In this document: in pieces, positions 1 through 11,126 of the stretch
Layout: every line of letters starts with the position of its first letter
Numbering within the stretch: position 1 is the first letter of the stretch
Assembly (NCBI GenBank): GCA_026119935.1
Contig: JALRMH010000002.1
Coordinates: 620,001 to 684,000, forward strand
Source: Endothia cerciana
Taxonomy: Eukaryota > Ascomycota > Sordariomycetes > Diaporthales > Cryphonectriaceae
DNA length: 64,000 nucleotides
Direction of reading: 5' to 3'
Position numbers and translations under genes: made by a program
The notes under the pieces: generated by a model
Seen by the model: the letters and a program-made list of their open reading frames with translations, nothing else
Databases searched by the model: none
What the model was told of the DNA's origin: nothing

Positions 1-720
1 ATCTACAAGACACGTGGAACCGCTCCAAACTATGGGCAGATCGCTCAAATGATGAAGGAAGCCACATTGTCGGACAAGAACATCACGCTGTTCACGGAGC
101 AGATCCAGGGTATGTTCCCGCCCGTGCTACCGAACTGGTTCATCTCGCAATTCCCCAATCCGTCCGCCTGGTTCGCCGCTCGACTCAAGTACACACGCTC
201 CTGTGCGGTGATGTCGATGGTCGGCACGATCCTGGGCCTTGGCGACCGACATGGCGAGAACGTCCTCCTGGAGGAAGGCAACGGCGGGGTGTTCCATGTG
301 GACTTCAACTGCCTGTTCGACAAGGGCCTTACCTTCGCTCAACCCGAGCGGGTGCCCTTCCGGCTCACACACAATATGGTCGCGGCGATGGGGATCTACG
401 GCTACGAGGGCCCCTTCCGGCAGTGCAGCGAGCTGACGCTCAGCATCCTGCGACAGCAGGAGGAGACGCTGATGACGATCCTTGAGGCGTTCATCTACGA
501 TCCCACGCTGGACCTGCAGCGAGACAAGAAGCGGAAGAATGACCTGGTCAGGCTGGACCCTACGAGCGTGGTGGAGAGCATCAAGAGGAAGGTGAGGGGA
601 CTGCTGCCGGATGAGAGCATCCCCCTAGGCGTGGAGGGCCAGGTGGAAGAACTGATCAAGCAGGCGACAGATCTCAGGAATCTGGCGTCTATGTACATTG
701 GGTGGTGCCCCTTTTTGTAG
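1..720 (+). CDS. uvsB/mus-9: ATR/Mec1-family checkpoint kinase, C-terminal part (5' truncated by window edge)
   Basis: The reading frame is open from base 1, so only the last 239 codons are present. It contains the PI3K-like catalytic loop DRHGEN (base 244 onward), the metal-binding VDFN motif in place of DFG, and a C-terminal FATC domain ending in GWCPFL. The HVDFNCLFDKG and PFRLTHNMV segments are typical of ATR/Mec1/Rad3 rather than Tor or Tel1. These kinases are recruited to RPA-coated single-stranded DNA with an ATRIP partner and phosphorylate checkpoint effectors in the nucleus. No intron is seen in this part. The symbol is the usual name of the Aspergillus/Neurospora orthologue and is assigned by family, not by search. 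Confidence 0.95.
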   Translation: MYKTRGTAPNYGQIAQMMKEATLSDKNITLFTEQIQGMFPPVLPNWFISQFPNPSAWFAARLKYTRSCAVMSMVGTILGLGDRHGENVLLEEGNGGVFHVDFNCLFDKGLTFAQPERVPFRLTHNMVAAMGIYGYEGPFRQCSELTLSILRQQEETLMTILEAFIYDPTLDLQRDKKRKNDLVRLDPTSVVESIKRKVRGLLPDESIPLGVEGQVEELIKQATDLRNLASMYIGWCPFL

Positions 721-1592
721 GGGCCTTTGTTGCCGCGCCTACTCATTGTTTTTTTTTTTTGGGGGGGGGGGGGTGGTGGTGGGGAGGGCTTCAAAGGTTG
801 GTTGGTCTTGGCATGGAGATGCATCATGAGCTCAAGCTTTGCTCTGATGTAGCTATCGAGAGAGGTGCCACCATCAGGTCTGAAACTTGCTCTACCTTTA
901 TCCCACTGCCCTGCCCGTGCCTGCCCCAATATCAGGGTGAATGGGGTCAAGGATGTTACGTAAGCCCCCGACAAAAGTCCTTGCCTTCGCTGCAGTGCAG
1001 TTCAGCCTGGGAACCTCTCCACCTAACTTTGGTTCATGTTACGGAGGCGGCGGAGTCCTGATCAACTTGGCCAATGTCCTCTGTACAGGTTTTCTCTGCC
1101 TTTATCTAGGTGGCTTCAGCACGTGTGTGCCTATCAGTTCCACGCACCAATCACACATTGATTTGTTGGGGGCAATATCCCCGAGACTGGAAGGGCAGCC
1201 ACACTGACCAACCACCCGTCGTCCACCGCCGCTGCACCGTCCGTGTGGCAGACTCCCAAACCCCCAAACTCTACCTCCGCCCACCCCTTTCCAACTCATC
1301 TATCACCAAACATTGAAAGGACCCGCTGTCTCTTCTCTCATCATCCACTCCGTCTGATCAGGTTCTTTCCGTGTGGTGATCTGTTCTGTGTTTCTTTTTT
1401 TCCCTCCCCTTGCAGCCTCTCCGAGGCAGGCATCCATCGGCAAGCTCCAGGCAACAAACGTCATTTCGTCCGCATCACGTTTTCACCTCGACGTGTTTAC
1501 GACCTCGCAACACGCACGCCTTTCCACCTATCCGCGCAATTTTCGAGAACTCCGTCCTCAACGGAAAAGACACTCGCGACCAGTCGTTCAAG
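721..1592. other. Intergenic region
   Basis: It holds a T11 run followed by a G12-G13 tract near 750-773, then unremarkable sequence. The pyrimidine-rich last 250 bases are probably the promoter and 5' UTR of the zinc-finger gene starting at 1593. No coding signal was found. Confidence 0.6.
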
Positions 1593-3083
1593 ATGCCTCA
1601 GTATCGCATTGGTTAGTGCACCCCCTTTGCAGCACCATCGCGCTGAGTGAGCACGCACACGGCGCGTCTCAACGTGGGCGAGGAGGGGTCTCCAGTCGCG
1701 CCAGCTTCACCATCCACAGCCCGCCCCGTATCCCTACTCCGCCTCATAGCTACCGTCGTGCCTGCCGCATACTGACATTCGTCACCAGAGGTCACACCCA
1801 ACAATAGGGCCACCTGCAAGGACAAGCAGTGCAAGGACAATGGCGTCAAGCTGCAAAAGGGCGAGCTGCGCTTCGCCACCTGGGTCGAGATTAACGATCG
1901 CGGATCCTGGTCGTATAAGCACTGGTATATTGCACCCTCAACTCCCCCGTCTCGTGCTGGTATGATGGCTTATGGGTGACATGTACAGGGGCTGCGTCTC
2001 TGGTTCCCAGCTCGAGAACCTGCGCGACTCCATCAGCAAGGATGATGGCAGCTACGATTTCGACATGATCGACGGGTACGACGAGATGAGGTGAGTCGCG
2101 TCTTCCTTATATACCGCGTCGCAGGTACGAGGCTGACGATTTTCGGGCGTAGTGATTACCCTGAGCTCCAGGCCAAGATCCGCACTGCTATGATCGAGGG
2201 CAAAATCGCCGACGAGGACTTCAACGGTGATCCTGAGTTCAACCGCCTTGGACAGCGAGGCATCCGCGGGCGTGCTAAGAAGCCCAAGAAGGGCGAGGAG
2301 GTGGGCGAGGACGAGGACGAGGGAGAGGTATGTCTTCTCCGTGCATTCTCACGGGCTGGGCTGCTTTTCTGATACACTGCAGGACGGCGACGCTGCTGCT
2401 TCCGCTTCGAAAGCTTCTGCCTCCAAGAAGCACGGTCGAGGCAAGAAAGCTGCTGCTGACGATGACGAGGAGGAGGGCCCTCCCGCTGCCAAGAAGGCCA
2501 AGACTGCTGGGGGCAAGGGCAAGAAGGTCAAGCCTGAGCCTGAGGTAGAAGACGAGCTTGCTGCCGAGCCAGAGGTCCCCAAGAAGAAGGGACGCGCCCA
2601 GAAGCAGGTCAAGGCCGAGTCGGCTGTCGAGCCCGAGCCCAAGAAGGCCCGTGGTAGGAAGAAGGCCAAGGCCGAGCCTGAGGCTGATGAGCAGGTGGAG
2701 GTTGAGGCCGCTCCAGAGAAACCCAAGAGGGGTCGCGCCAAGAAGGTCAAGGCTGAGCCTGAGGTCGATGAACAGGTGGAGGTTGAGGCTGCCCCAGAGA
2801 AGCCCAAGAAGGGTCGCGCCAAGAAGGTCAAGGTCAAGCCTGAGGAGGAGGAGGAGGAGGAGCCCGCTGATGATGGCGCCGAAGGTGATGATGAGCCTGC
2901 CGAAGAGCCGGAGCCTGCTCCCAAGAAGGGTGGACGCAAGAAGAAGGCTACCGCCGCCAAGGAGGGAGATGCCACTGAGGATGCTCCCAAGAAGCGTCGT
3001 GGCAAGAAGAGGTAGGCTTCGGATATTGTCGCTACTACCTGTTGGGATTCGACCCGCTAACTTGACCGTTGCATAGCGCCTAA
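1593..3083 (+). CDS. PARP-type zinc-finger protein with basic, repetitive C-terminal tail
   Basis: Six exons are inferred: 1593-1611, 1789-1924, 1989-2090, 2153-2327, 2383-3011 and 3077-3083, giving 355 residues. Residues 1-60 form a PARP-type finger with likely zinc ligands C16, C21, H51 and C54; the segment GELRFATWVE and the HWGC ending are characteristic. The tail from about residue 145 is rich in KKxK, GRAKKVK and acidic patches, with a unit of about 27 residues (EPEVDEQVEVEAAPEKPK) present twice. PARP fingers bind nicked DNA; no ADP-ribosyltransferase domain follows, so a chromatin/DNA-binding role is inferred. The last intron (3012-3076) has GTAGGC, GCTAAC and CATAG signals and ends the protein in KKSA; reading through instead stops at 3015 with KKR. 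Confidence 0.85.
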
Positions 3084-5082
3084 GTACTCAAACTCGAGTG
3101 GCCTCCCATCCTGCCCGTCGATCGCACCACATTACACAACACAAAAGCTTTCTGTTTCTGATTTTGTGGAGGACTGTACGTTGCGCTCATAATATGCCAC
3201 GGTTGCTTACCGTATCTCCTGGTCTGGGGTATGGCTGACCCAACGATCATGGCTCCTTTTTTTTTTTTTTAGGAGGATGTATGTAGCCCACGAAGTGGAC
3301 CATCCAGAGGTTGTAAGAAGAATAAAAATTGCTCGTCGGCACTTTAAATGTCTATTATTCTGTATCTTCCCCATGACGAGTAGCGCTGAAGACCTGAACG
3401 GCTATGCCAAATCGGCCATTGCCCTACGTACTAGACCTCCATCCATCTTTCTCCTACAAATTGTAGGTACGAGATGGGTCATAAGATTATTACACGCACG
3501 CCGTTTTCGACTTCCCTGTATTGTCGCCTATGAACCACCAGACAATATTGAAATCACCAGACCGGCCCGCCTGGCTGCACCTTGCCTATCTTCCATCGCC
3601 AGGGAGTCTCGCAAAATCAATAGTCCCTACCGTCAGATGCTCAGTGTTTTGAAATTTTATTACTCCATAGTGCGAAACGGCTGCAAGGATTTAGTGGTCC
3701 ATGTTATATATGCGTCTCATGTGGATAGTAGTCACATCATAGCATCAAGAATACCACATGCTCGTCTAAGTTGATCTCATATTGCAAGACATAACATTTA
3801 TATCTCAGCGGATAGATGAAGTTCAAGACAGCGGAAATTCTCTAGAAGAAGGTTCTCACATATCATCAATACAAGATGCGCAAGCACTCGGACTCTGACC
3901 ATGAAGAACCTCAGGACCGTAGAAATGGGTCCAGAGAGCATAGGGCTCTATTTGAACAACTCCACACTGAGCTTCGACGATATATATTGCTAACCTCCGG
4001 CGAAGTTAGGCTGGACTTCAGAAGCATGAGGATTGGTAGCGGCGAGAGTATCGATAATCGTACATATTTGAAGAACAACGGCAAAAAAAAAAAAAAAAAA
4101 GAAAAGAAAAAAGGAAGAAGAAAAAAAAGGCAAGTTCACACGGGCTTGAAATTCCTCAACAGTGAACAGATCATAATGACAATCCTCTCCGCTAAGCACT
4201 CAGAATACAATTACTTCGAGCACTTCTCTTGGCATAAGGTCCAGTTGCAGTTACTCTCATGAGCTCATGCCATCCAGCTTGACTTCTACAATTCTTTCCC
4301 GCATATTTTCGTAGCTTCTGCGCAATCCCGTGATGATATGAATTCCAGGGATATAGTAAAGCTTCAGAGCTCGTGCGTCCTCATGTATCCCCAACGCCCC
4401 AGCGATGTGGGTAGTTTGGGCGGCGCACGTTTCATCAAGTAAGCACTCCTTTTGACTATTTCCTCAGTCTCCTCTCAGCGGCGCATGACCTTCATGGGAC
4501 ACTGAAATTCTCTTTGTATTGTCCCTTGGCACAGGAGTTGGACTGGCACGGAGGACTTTTCTTTGAGCTTGGGCCCTCACATCCACTGACCTTGAAACTT
4601 CTTTGTACAACCTTTTCTGCTATTCTTGCGCAGCCTTTAAGTCATTGATCCAGCATCCTTGTAGGGTTTCTTCGAAATTTGCGGCTACCAGTGTTGAACT
4701 CGATATCTCCCAACATCGTCCCAGGCGAGATTGTCTGTAAACATACCCGTCCCCTGTCATATCTCATCAGGGTCCTTATTACCTCGGCCAAGGCTTAAAT
4801 CCCGCTGTCAGTTCAACCGCCGAAGGCCAATTACGGCAGAAAATCGACGGCAGCTGCTTCTCATCGATACCAACTATTCTTTGTCGAGCCCCCAAGGCCC
4901 CGAGGGTGCCAGGACGAGCTCAGTACAAAGCCAACTGCTCCACCTTCCTCATCCAGGCTGATTTGCAACGGCAACCTACTGGCAGACTTTGAGGTCTCAT
5001 CTCTGTATGCACGAACACTCTCACACAAGCCCCTTCTGACGTCTACTCATGCTCCTTTCTGTCCAGTCCACTGCGCCAAGCC
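3084..5082. other. Long AT-richer spacer, no supported gene
   Basis: About 2 kb of lower GC content than the flanking genes, with a T14 tract near 3258 and an A18 tract near 4083. Open frames at 3277-3774 and 3876-4262 have no recognisable motif; the second is interrupted by a lysine run made by the poly-A tract. I see no transposon termini. The last few hundred bases presumably hold the promoter of the gene at 5083. Confidence 0.5.
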
Positions 5083-5967
5083 ATGCCTCGACCAGTCACC
5101 CGCTCGTTGGCCCGCACGGGTGCGGCCTCCCTGAGGCTGACTGCTGAGCAGCCGGTCCTGAAGGAGAGCACCGCGACCGAGACCAAGACCGTGAAACGCG
5201 AGGCTTGCGATCTGGTCAACAAGCCAATTCTCTCTGGTCCGACCTTTGACGATATCATCTCCCAGAGTCAGATGCTTATCCTCCGCTTGGAGCAGGAGGG
5301 TATTCTAGCCCCCGGCATTCTCACCATCGAGGCGTCTGGTCAGCTCCGCGCCGACCTCCCGGTCGAGACTGACGCAGGGATGATGGCCGGTCTCTTCCCG
5401 ACCTATGATACCTCAGCCGACAGCGGCAAGCAGGTTCCTCCGTGGCTTCGTGACCACCTGATCAAGGAACTCGACGTCCTGGGCTGCGGTCCTCCGGCAG
5501 CGTGCGAAGCTATGTACGAGCATCTGAAGACGAGTCAGCAGGGTACGGGAATCAACGGCTCGGTGAGCACGACGGAGATGTTGCTTAGATTTTCCATCAC
5601 AAGTCTACGGCGTTCGATCGACGATTTGCAGAGCTTCGTCGACGGTGATGCCACGTCGGATCACACGTACAACATGGAGATCCCTATGGTCATCGACACG
5701 GTCAGGCGTCTTGTCGGTTGCGGAGGCAAGAGGTTGGCTCGGGACGTCCAGGCTCTTCTAGATCTTGCCAGCATGGGGGAAATGATGAAGAGCGCTCTCG
5801 ATGAGCCCCTGAGGGCCCTGGTTATCCTTCCCTACAGCCAGCTGGCAGACAAGTTGGAGATGATTGCCGCGGCCCTGCGCCGTGATCTGGAGCGCGCTGT
5901 ACCAGCTGAAGAGGACGAGTGCAATTGTGACGACGACTTCCAGGACTCTGGTATTGATGGATGTTGA
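5083..5967 (+). CDS. Hypothetical protein, single exon, 294 aa
   Basis: I do not recognise this protein. It is an uninterrupted 294-codon frame with codon use like its neighbours and the context AAGCC before the ATG. The N-terminus is basic and Ser/Thr-rich, a mixed alpha-helical body follows (about residues 55-275), and the end is strongly acidic with clustered cysteines (EEDECNCDDD, then a final Cys). There is no signal peptide, membrane segment or known catalytic motif. Its 3' end lies about 90 bp from a transposase relic on the other strand. It could be a lineage-specific gene; its length and composition make chance unlikely. Confidence 0.65.
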   Translation: MPRPVTRSLARTGAASLRLTAEQPVLKESTATETKTVKREACDLVNKPILSGPTFDDIISQSQMLILRLEQEGILAPGILTIEASGQLRADLPVETDAGMMAGLFPTYDTSADSGKQVPPWLRDHLIKELDVLGCGPPAACEAMYEHLKTSQQGTGINGSVSTTEMLLRFSITSLRRSIDDLQSFVDGDATSDHTYNMEIPMVIDTVRRLVGCGGKRLARDVQALLDLASMGEMMKSALDEPLRALVILPYSQLADKLEMIAAALRRDLERAVPAEEDECNCDDDFQDSGIDGC

Positions 5968-6059
5968 AATTTGGAAGGTCAAGTAGTGTTTGTGATGACT
6001 GGTCTGCTGTATTGTACATACCGGAGGCGTCAGTCCCCCCAGCATCTGGAAAATCGGCT

Positions 6060-6627
6060 CCACTAATGTCTCATCACTCTATACAACTTGTTTCCAGTCG
6101 TCGAGAGTTTATATAGTTGTCGTTCAAAGCATCACTCTAGTCGAGCAGCTTTCATCTCTGGTGTTAACCCTGGCTTCTGCGTCGGCTTAGTCTTTGACAT
6201 CCCAGCCTCTTTCAGAAGCCGGTGGACGGTTCTTCTAATTAGAGACCTCGGCGTCAACTGCTTCAGCAAGAAGGTCACATGTCAGTTCTCTCCCATATCG
6301 ATCTTTCCCGACAACATCAAGTACTTTAGCACTCTTCTCATCGCGAAGACGAGGTCGTTCAGGCCGAGGGGCGTCGACAACATAGATATCAAGAACTGGA
6401 CATGGCCATTGCCAGGGATTCCAGCCAAGTTCGACGGCTTTATCCCACCATCGTCGTTGCGTCTGAACTGACACTCCAGTCACCTGATGAATTTGGTCGT
6501 TTTGGAAGCCGACGGCAAGAAGGCCCAAGACCTGGGCCCTCGTCGTGATACAATAGTTCCCCACGAAGTTGGTTGTTGATGTGTCGTTCTCGTAAGACTC
6601 GTGAGACTCGTGAGAATCTCTGAGCAT
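6060..6627 (-). pseudogene. Degenerate Tc1/mariner-type transposase fragment
   Basis: Read on the minus strand, bases 6627-6235 encode the N-terminal helix-turn-helix region (RAQVLGLLAVGF, then VTGVSVQTQRRW), the linker DAPRPERPRL and the block KDRYGRELTCD, as in fungal Tc1/IS630-superfamily transposases. A frameshift at about 6235 leads into RTVHRLLKEAGM and KTKPTQKPGLTPEMKAARL in another frame. The protein then shows stops where tryptophans are expected (before CFER, and in the SDET block near 6068-6079 that carries the first catalytic Asp). Everything C-terminal of that is missing. It is a dead, truncated copy; no terminal inverted repeats or TA duplication were located. Confidence 0.8.
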
Positions 6628-7036
6628 CCTCTTTACTAGGGATTCCCCGCTAAAAGTGGATCAACCAGGATTCCCTCTGTCTCGCTTAACCTCGACCTAT
6701 GGCATGGACGTCCGTACAAAGTAAGAAGTTAAAAGAAATAAGCCGGATCTAGCAGATATTGCATCCGATCCCAATGTGACCGAGTCCTTGATGCTCTCAT
6801 ACCGTTCAGTACGTGTGTCTACGTGGCTGACCGCATCCTCGTCTTTGGATACTGCAAATTGCAGGTCACGGCACAGAAGGGTATTACTCGAACATATTAG
6901 GTATTGTGAGCGCGTGTGATGTGTCGATAAATATCAAGCAGGTAATAAGACGGTGATTAGATACTCCGGCAGATGGCAGGAGTAAACATGCCCAAACTCC
7001 TCTCTCCGTCTTCCTCAACGACCACCCAAGTTCGAC
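6628..7036. other. Intergenic spacer
   Basis: Moderately AT-rich sequence between the transposase relic and the amidohydrolase. It may include the lost 5' flank of the transposon and the amidohydrolase promoter. No motif could be assigned. Confidence 0.5.
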
Positions 7037-8485
7037 ATGAACCTCACAAAGTCATCTTACACCATCAACACGATTCGCAAAAGCGTCATTGTTCACTCGT
7101 CCCTTCTCTTCGATCCGAAGAAGAAAGAATTCGTCAGGAATGTCTCAATCAAGGTCGATTGCCAGCGTGGCAGCATCGCGGAAGTCTACGAGAGGAAATC
7201 GGACGACGAGATCCGCGACGGCGATATCGACTTGAGGGGCAAAATCGTGATGCCCGGTTTCGTTGATGCCCACACGCACATCTTTCTTCATCCATACAGG
7301 TACGCGGCGTTGCCTCCTCCCCCAAGACTCAACCTCTGACCGTCTCAACACAGCGAGCGCTCGTCGACCGAGCAGATGCGCGACGAGTCCATCGTCGAAC
7401 GCACCGTCCGCGCGACTAATCACGTCCGCGAGGCCCTGCTGTCCGGCTACACCACGTACCGCGACCTGGGCACCGAGGCGATGGAGAACTTCGACGCGAA
7501 CCTGCGGGACTGCATCAACCGCGGCCTGCTCCCCGGCCCCCGCCTCTTCGTCGCCACACACGCCCTCGCGTCCACGTCCTCGTACGACATCCGCAGCGAG
7601 AACCGGCAGAATGGGCTCGTGCTTCCCAGGTCTGCAGACGCCGAGGACGGGCCGTGGGGCGTCCGGCGTGCGGTGCGCAGGCGCGTGGGCGACGGCGCGG
7701 ACGTCATCAAGTTCTACGCGGACTACCGGCGAAAGGTGATGCGCTTCCCGCCGTTGCACCCGTCTGTGGTGGGCAACAAGCCCGGCGCGGGGATCCGCTT
7801 CCCGCCGGACCATGCCGACGCGAACCCCGCTGTGCCGCTCTTCAGCCAGGAGGAGATGGTGGCTATCGTGGAGGAGGCGAAGCTGGCCAAGTTACCTGTC
7901 GTGGCCCACACCGGGACGTTGGAAGGGGCGATGATGGCGGTGCGCGCTGGGGTAACGAGCCTGGAACACGTGAATGAGAACGATGACGAGTTGTTTGAGG
8001 AAATGGCGAGGCGCGGTGTGATCTACGTGCCCACGCTTGTCATATTCGATATTGGGCTGTCGAAGAGCGAGTTCAGAAAGGTGCAGGCCCGTGTCAAGGC
8101 GGCTTTTGACAAGGGCGTGAGAATGGCCACCGGAGGTGACACGGGGACATTCCCGCACGGCGAGGGAGTTCGAGAACTGGAGCTGATGATCGAGTCGGGT
8201 ATACCCGTCGAAGACGTCCTCGAGGCTTGTATGGTCGGCGGCTGGGAGGCTTGCGGTAAGGACCTGTGTGGCTACCGCTTTGGCTTCTTCGAGAAGGGGA
8301 CAAGAGCCGACATCATCGCCCTGGACACGGACCCGAGGGAGGATGGGAAGGCCTTAAGGAGGGTCAGCTTCGTGATGAAGGATGGCGAGGTCTACAAACA
8401 AGACGGCATCCCGGTGAACTGGCCCAGCGAGCACAAGTGGACAAGATCTGGCGATGATAATAATGAAGAATGGCTGAGATTATAA
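7037..8485 (+). CDS. Metal-dependent amidohydrolase (imidazolonepropionase-like/prolidase type)
   Basis: Two exons, 7037-7299 and 7354-8485, give 464 residues. The fold's metal ligands are visible: DAHTH (H79, H81), the lysine of DVIKFY (K207, expected to be carboxylated), VVAHTG (H273), LEHVN (H293) and the Asp of TGGDTG (D350). This pattern is that of amidohydrolase-superfamily enzymes with a binuclear zinc site that hydrolyse amide or cyclic amide bonds; the substrate cannot be read from sequence. There is no signal peptide, so it is probably cytosolic. The start at 7037 was chosen over an out-of-frame ATG at 6973 because the N-terminal beta strand and DLRGKIVMPGF follow in phase. The polyketide synthase relic starts 15 nt after the stop. 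Confidence 0.9.
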
Positions 8486-8499
8486 CATAACTTTACGGT

Positions 8500-10266
8500 C
8501 AGATCTTCTGCAGAGCCGAGATTTTCGCCACGGTTGGCTCGAAGTCGATGAGGGACTCGTTGGTTGTGCGCTACGGAGTTCCAGAAGATCATATCTTCTA
8601 CAGCCGCGACACGTCCTTCGCCGACGGAATCAAGCGGGATGACCAATGGGCGAGGCGTCGGTGTTGTTCTGAACTTGCTATGGGGCAAAGCTGCTTGTTG
8701 CACCATGGGAGATTATCGCCAGATTCGGAAGATTTGTGGAGATCTAAAGGAAAGACATCGATACACGAGGATTCCTCCCTATGTTTCCATTCATCAAAAA
8801 AGCCATGTTTGCCGGTGTCGACCTAGTATCCATGGTAGCTGGGGAGAAAACGAGCCACTTACATATTCTGCAAGACGTCTTCGATATGATGCGGTCTGGT
8901 ATTCTCCGACCATCGTAACCCGTGCAGCCCTCTCATACTGACCAAGCCGAAGTTGCCTTCCGGCTGCTGGTAGCGGGAAGAGTACAGGCAAGCTCGTTCT
9001 TATTACAGAGGACGACGCCGTGGTCCCTTTCAGAGAGAGCGACGACTCCGCGTACCGCTTGTCTACCGAGACGGCCTATGCGGTCGCTGAAGGACTAGGT
9101 GGTATGGGGCGCTAAATCACTCGATAGCTGGTGCGGCGCGGAGCAATAAATGTCATCCTACTCACGCAGTCCAGCGTCAAACAGGATCTGAACAGATTGA
9201 AAATAATTTCAGAGCTGGAGAAAAAGGGCGTCAACCTGCAGTGTATGGTTTGCGACATCACTAATCTTACTTCGGTACGTAAGGCTGTGGGAGTGGCGTC
9301 AAAGACAATGTCTCCGATTAGGGGATGCTTTCAGGCTGCCATGGTGATTAAAGTAAGTGTGTCTACTCATGAGCAGTGGAAAGACGGTTTGCTAACCCGA
9401 GTGGATTTCAGGACAGAACGTTTATAGCCATGAACAACAAGGACTGGCGTGCGAGTGTCCTGCCCAAGGTGCAGGGTTTGTGGAATCTGCATACAGCTTT
9501 GCCTTCTAGAATGGCCTTTTTCATTATGCTTTCTTCAGCCATTTGCATCTTTGGCAACGCTGGACAGGCCAACTATGCGGCTGGCAATACCTTTCAGGGT
9601 GCCCTAGCTCGGCAGCGCGTAGCAAGCGGTGAAAAGGCCGTGGCGGTCGACCTCGGAATGGTGCTTGACGAAGGCTGGGTCGCGGAGAGGAAACAGATGC
9701 ATCAGAGAGTGATGCAATTCAACCAAGTGCTTCCCATCTCACTGCAAGTAAGACCTCTTCGCCATGCTCGACTACTATTGCAACTCTACCACCGACTTCG
9801 CATCTCCTACTGCGAGCCAGACCGTCACTAGACTCGAGCTGCCTGCACTGATCCTTCAAGCAGGTCAACAGATTCCTGATGTGATGTGGAAGCCCTTGTT
9901 CAGTGCTATGCACCAAGTCATGCCTGGCGGCGAGACTGCTACTACTGCGGCTGCGAAAGGTCAAGATATCGCTGCTATGTTCGAAGAAGCCGAGACGCTC
10001 GAGGCAGCAAGGAGCTGTTGTTGCTAAGGCCTTGAAGACGAAGACATGCACGATGTTGGGACTCAAAGCCGACGCAAGGACAATCAATGAGCGGGATGGA
10101 CTCGTTTGGGGTGAACTCGCCCATTGCCCTGGAAATTCGAAATTGGCTAGCGAAGGAGATGCGCGCCGATATGGCTGCGTACGTAAATTGGGGTGGTGTG
10201 AAGCACATCAACACCGGAATGACGGCTGCTAGGAAGAGCGAGTTCCGACAGGCACGTTGGGAGTAG
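8500..10266 (+). pseudogene. Relic of a highly reducing polyketide synthase (ER-KR-ACP 3' end)
   Basis: Successive pieces in different frames match a fungal HR-PKS in the right order. Enoylreductase: AEIFATVGS, YGVPEDHIFYSRDTSFADGI, then NGRGVGVVLN after a frameshift near 8639. Ketoreductase: GKLVLITEDDAVVP, a stop-interrupted GLGGMGR region near 9100-9130, RRGAINVILL, PIRGCFQAAMVI, FFIMLSS and GQANYAAGNTFQ. A normal intron survives inside the KR part (about 9352-9411, GTAAGT...GCTAAC...TTCAG). A frameshift near 9748 leads into LDYYCN and PALILQAGQQIPDVMW. The ACP is SFGVNSPIALEIRNW, with Asn before the phosphopantetheine serine where Asp is usual, and the frame ends in a stop at 10266. The KS, AT and DH domains are absent. 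Confidence 0.9.
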
Positions 10267-11126
10267 ACTATCTCATGAGACATCCATTGCTTACGAAATA
10301 TCATCATGGATGAAGTACGTCGAGTTCGTCTGCAACTGCAAAACCACTCCTGAGCCCACCCCAGCGTGCTGCAAAAATAAATCAGGGGAGTGGTCTACGC
10401 TCGCACACGAGACCACTCGAGCAGGTTGCGACTCGCAAGACCAGACCAGCTAGACCATCCCGTCCGGTCCCATCTCACGCAGCTTGGTACCGATGAAGGC
10501 AGCATGATTCCAGTTCCGGCATCATTCACGGATCGGCCAGATGTACGAGCGGATGTTCATGGCTCCGGAAGCTGGACAAAGGCGGACAGCCTGGGCACCG
10601 CCGGTGAACCTCCGGATTTCCGCTTCCGGATTGCCCGCCATATTGATCGCGGCAGTGTCTAGACTTGTGAGCACTATAGTATCACCGGCTCTGCCCTGGG
10701 CTGAATGTTCTTGGCATGGAGCTAGTTGGCCGCGCTGCCAACCTTTTGTAAGTTAAGAGTTTTCAGCCTCTTCCGTCTCACAAGACTCGGGGCTGGCGGC
10801 CGCTAGTGGCAGATTAGGATCGTCCCAGTCCTAACAAAGGAATCTTGAGCATCTAGTAAACGATACCTGTTGAATATTAGAGCCTAGCTTCGAACGGCGC
10901 GAATGCTAAAAAGAACGGAAGGGGGGGAACTGGCGGGCTAGTCGTGTGGGCTATGCATGTCAAGGCATCGCAGACCACGGGTAACTACTCTCTTGAGCTA
11001 CCTAGACATTCAAATACCGATTATACCGCCACGCGAGCGCGTTAGAGTTGCATAAAGACAGACGCCTTCTAGATCGTATTTCACATCTCACTTTACCACA
11101 CCGAATACCGACTCTGCGCTTCATTC
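10267..11126. other. Intergenic region
   Basis: No supported gene. A stretch near 10420-10660 on the minus strand gives a patchy conserved-looking translation (RRFTGGAQAVRL, then FIGTKLREMGPDG) broken by stops, possibly another gene relic, but I cannot name the family. There is a G9 tract at about 10921. The segment before 11127 is presumably the protease promoter. Confidence 0.4.

Noticed and set aside
3277..4262. Two plus-strand ORFs of 165 and 128 codons as genes
   Set aside because: No motifs, no signal or splice structure, AT-richer context, and one is padded by a poly-A lysine run.
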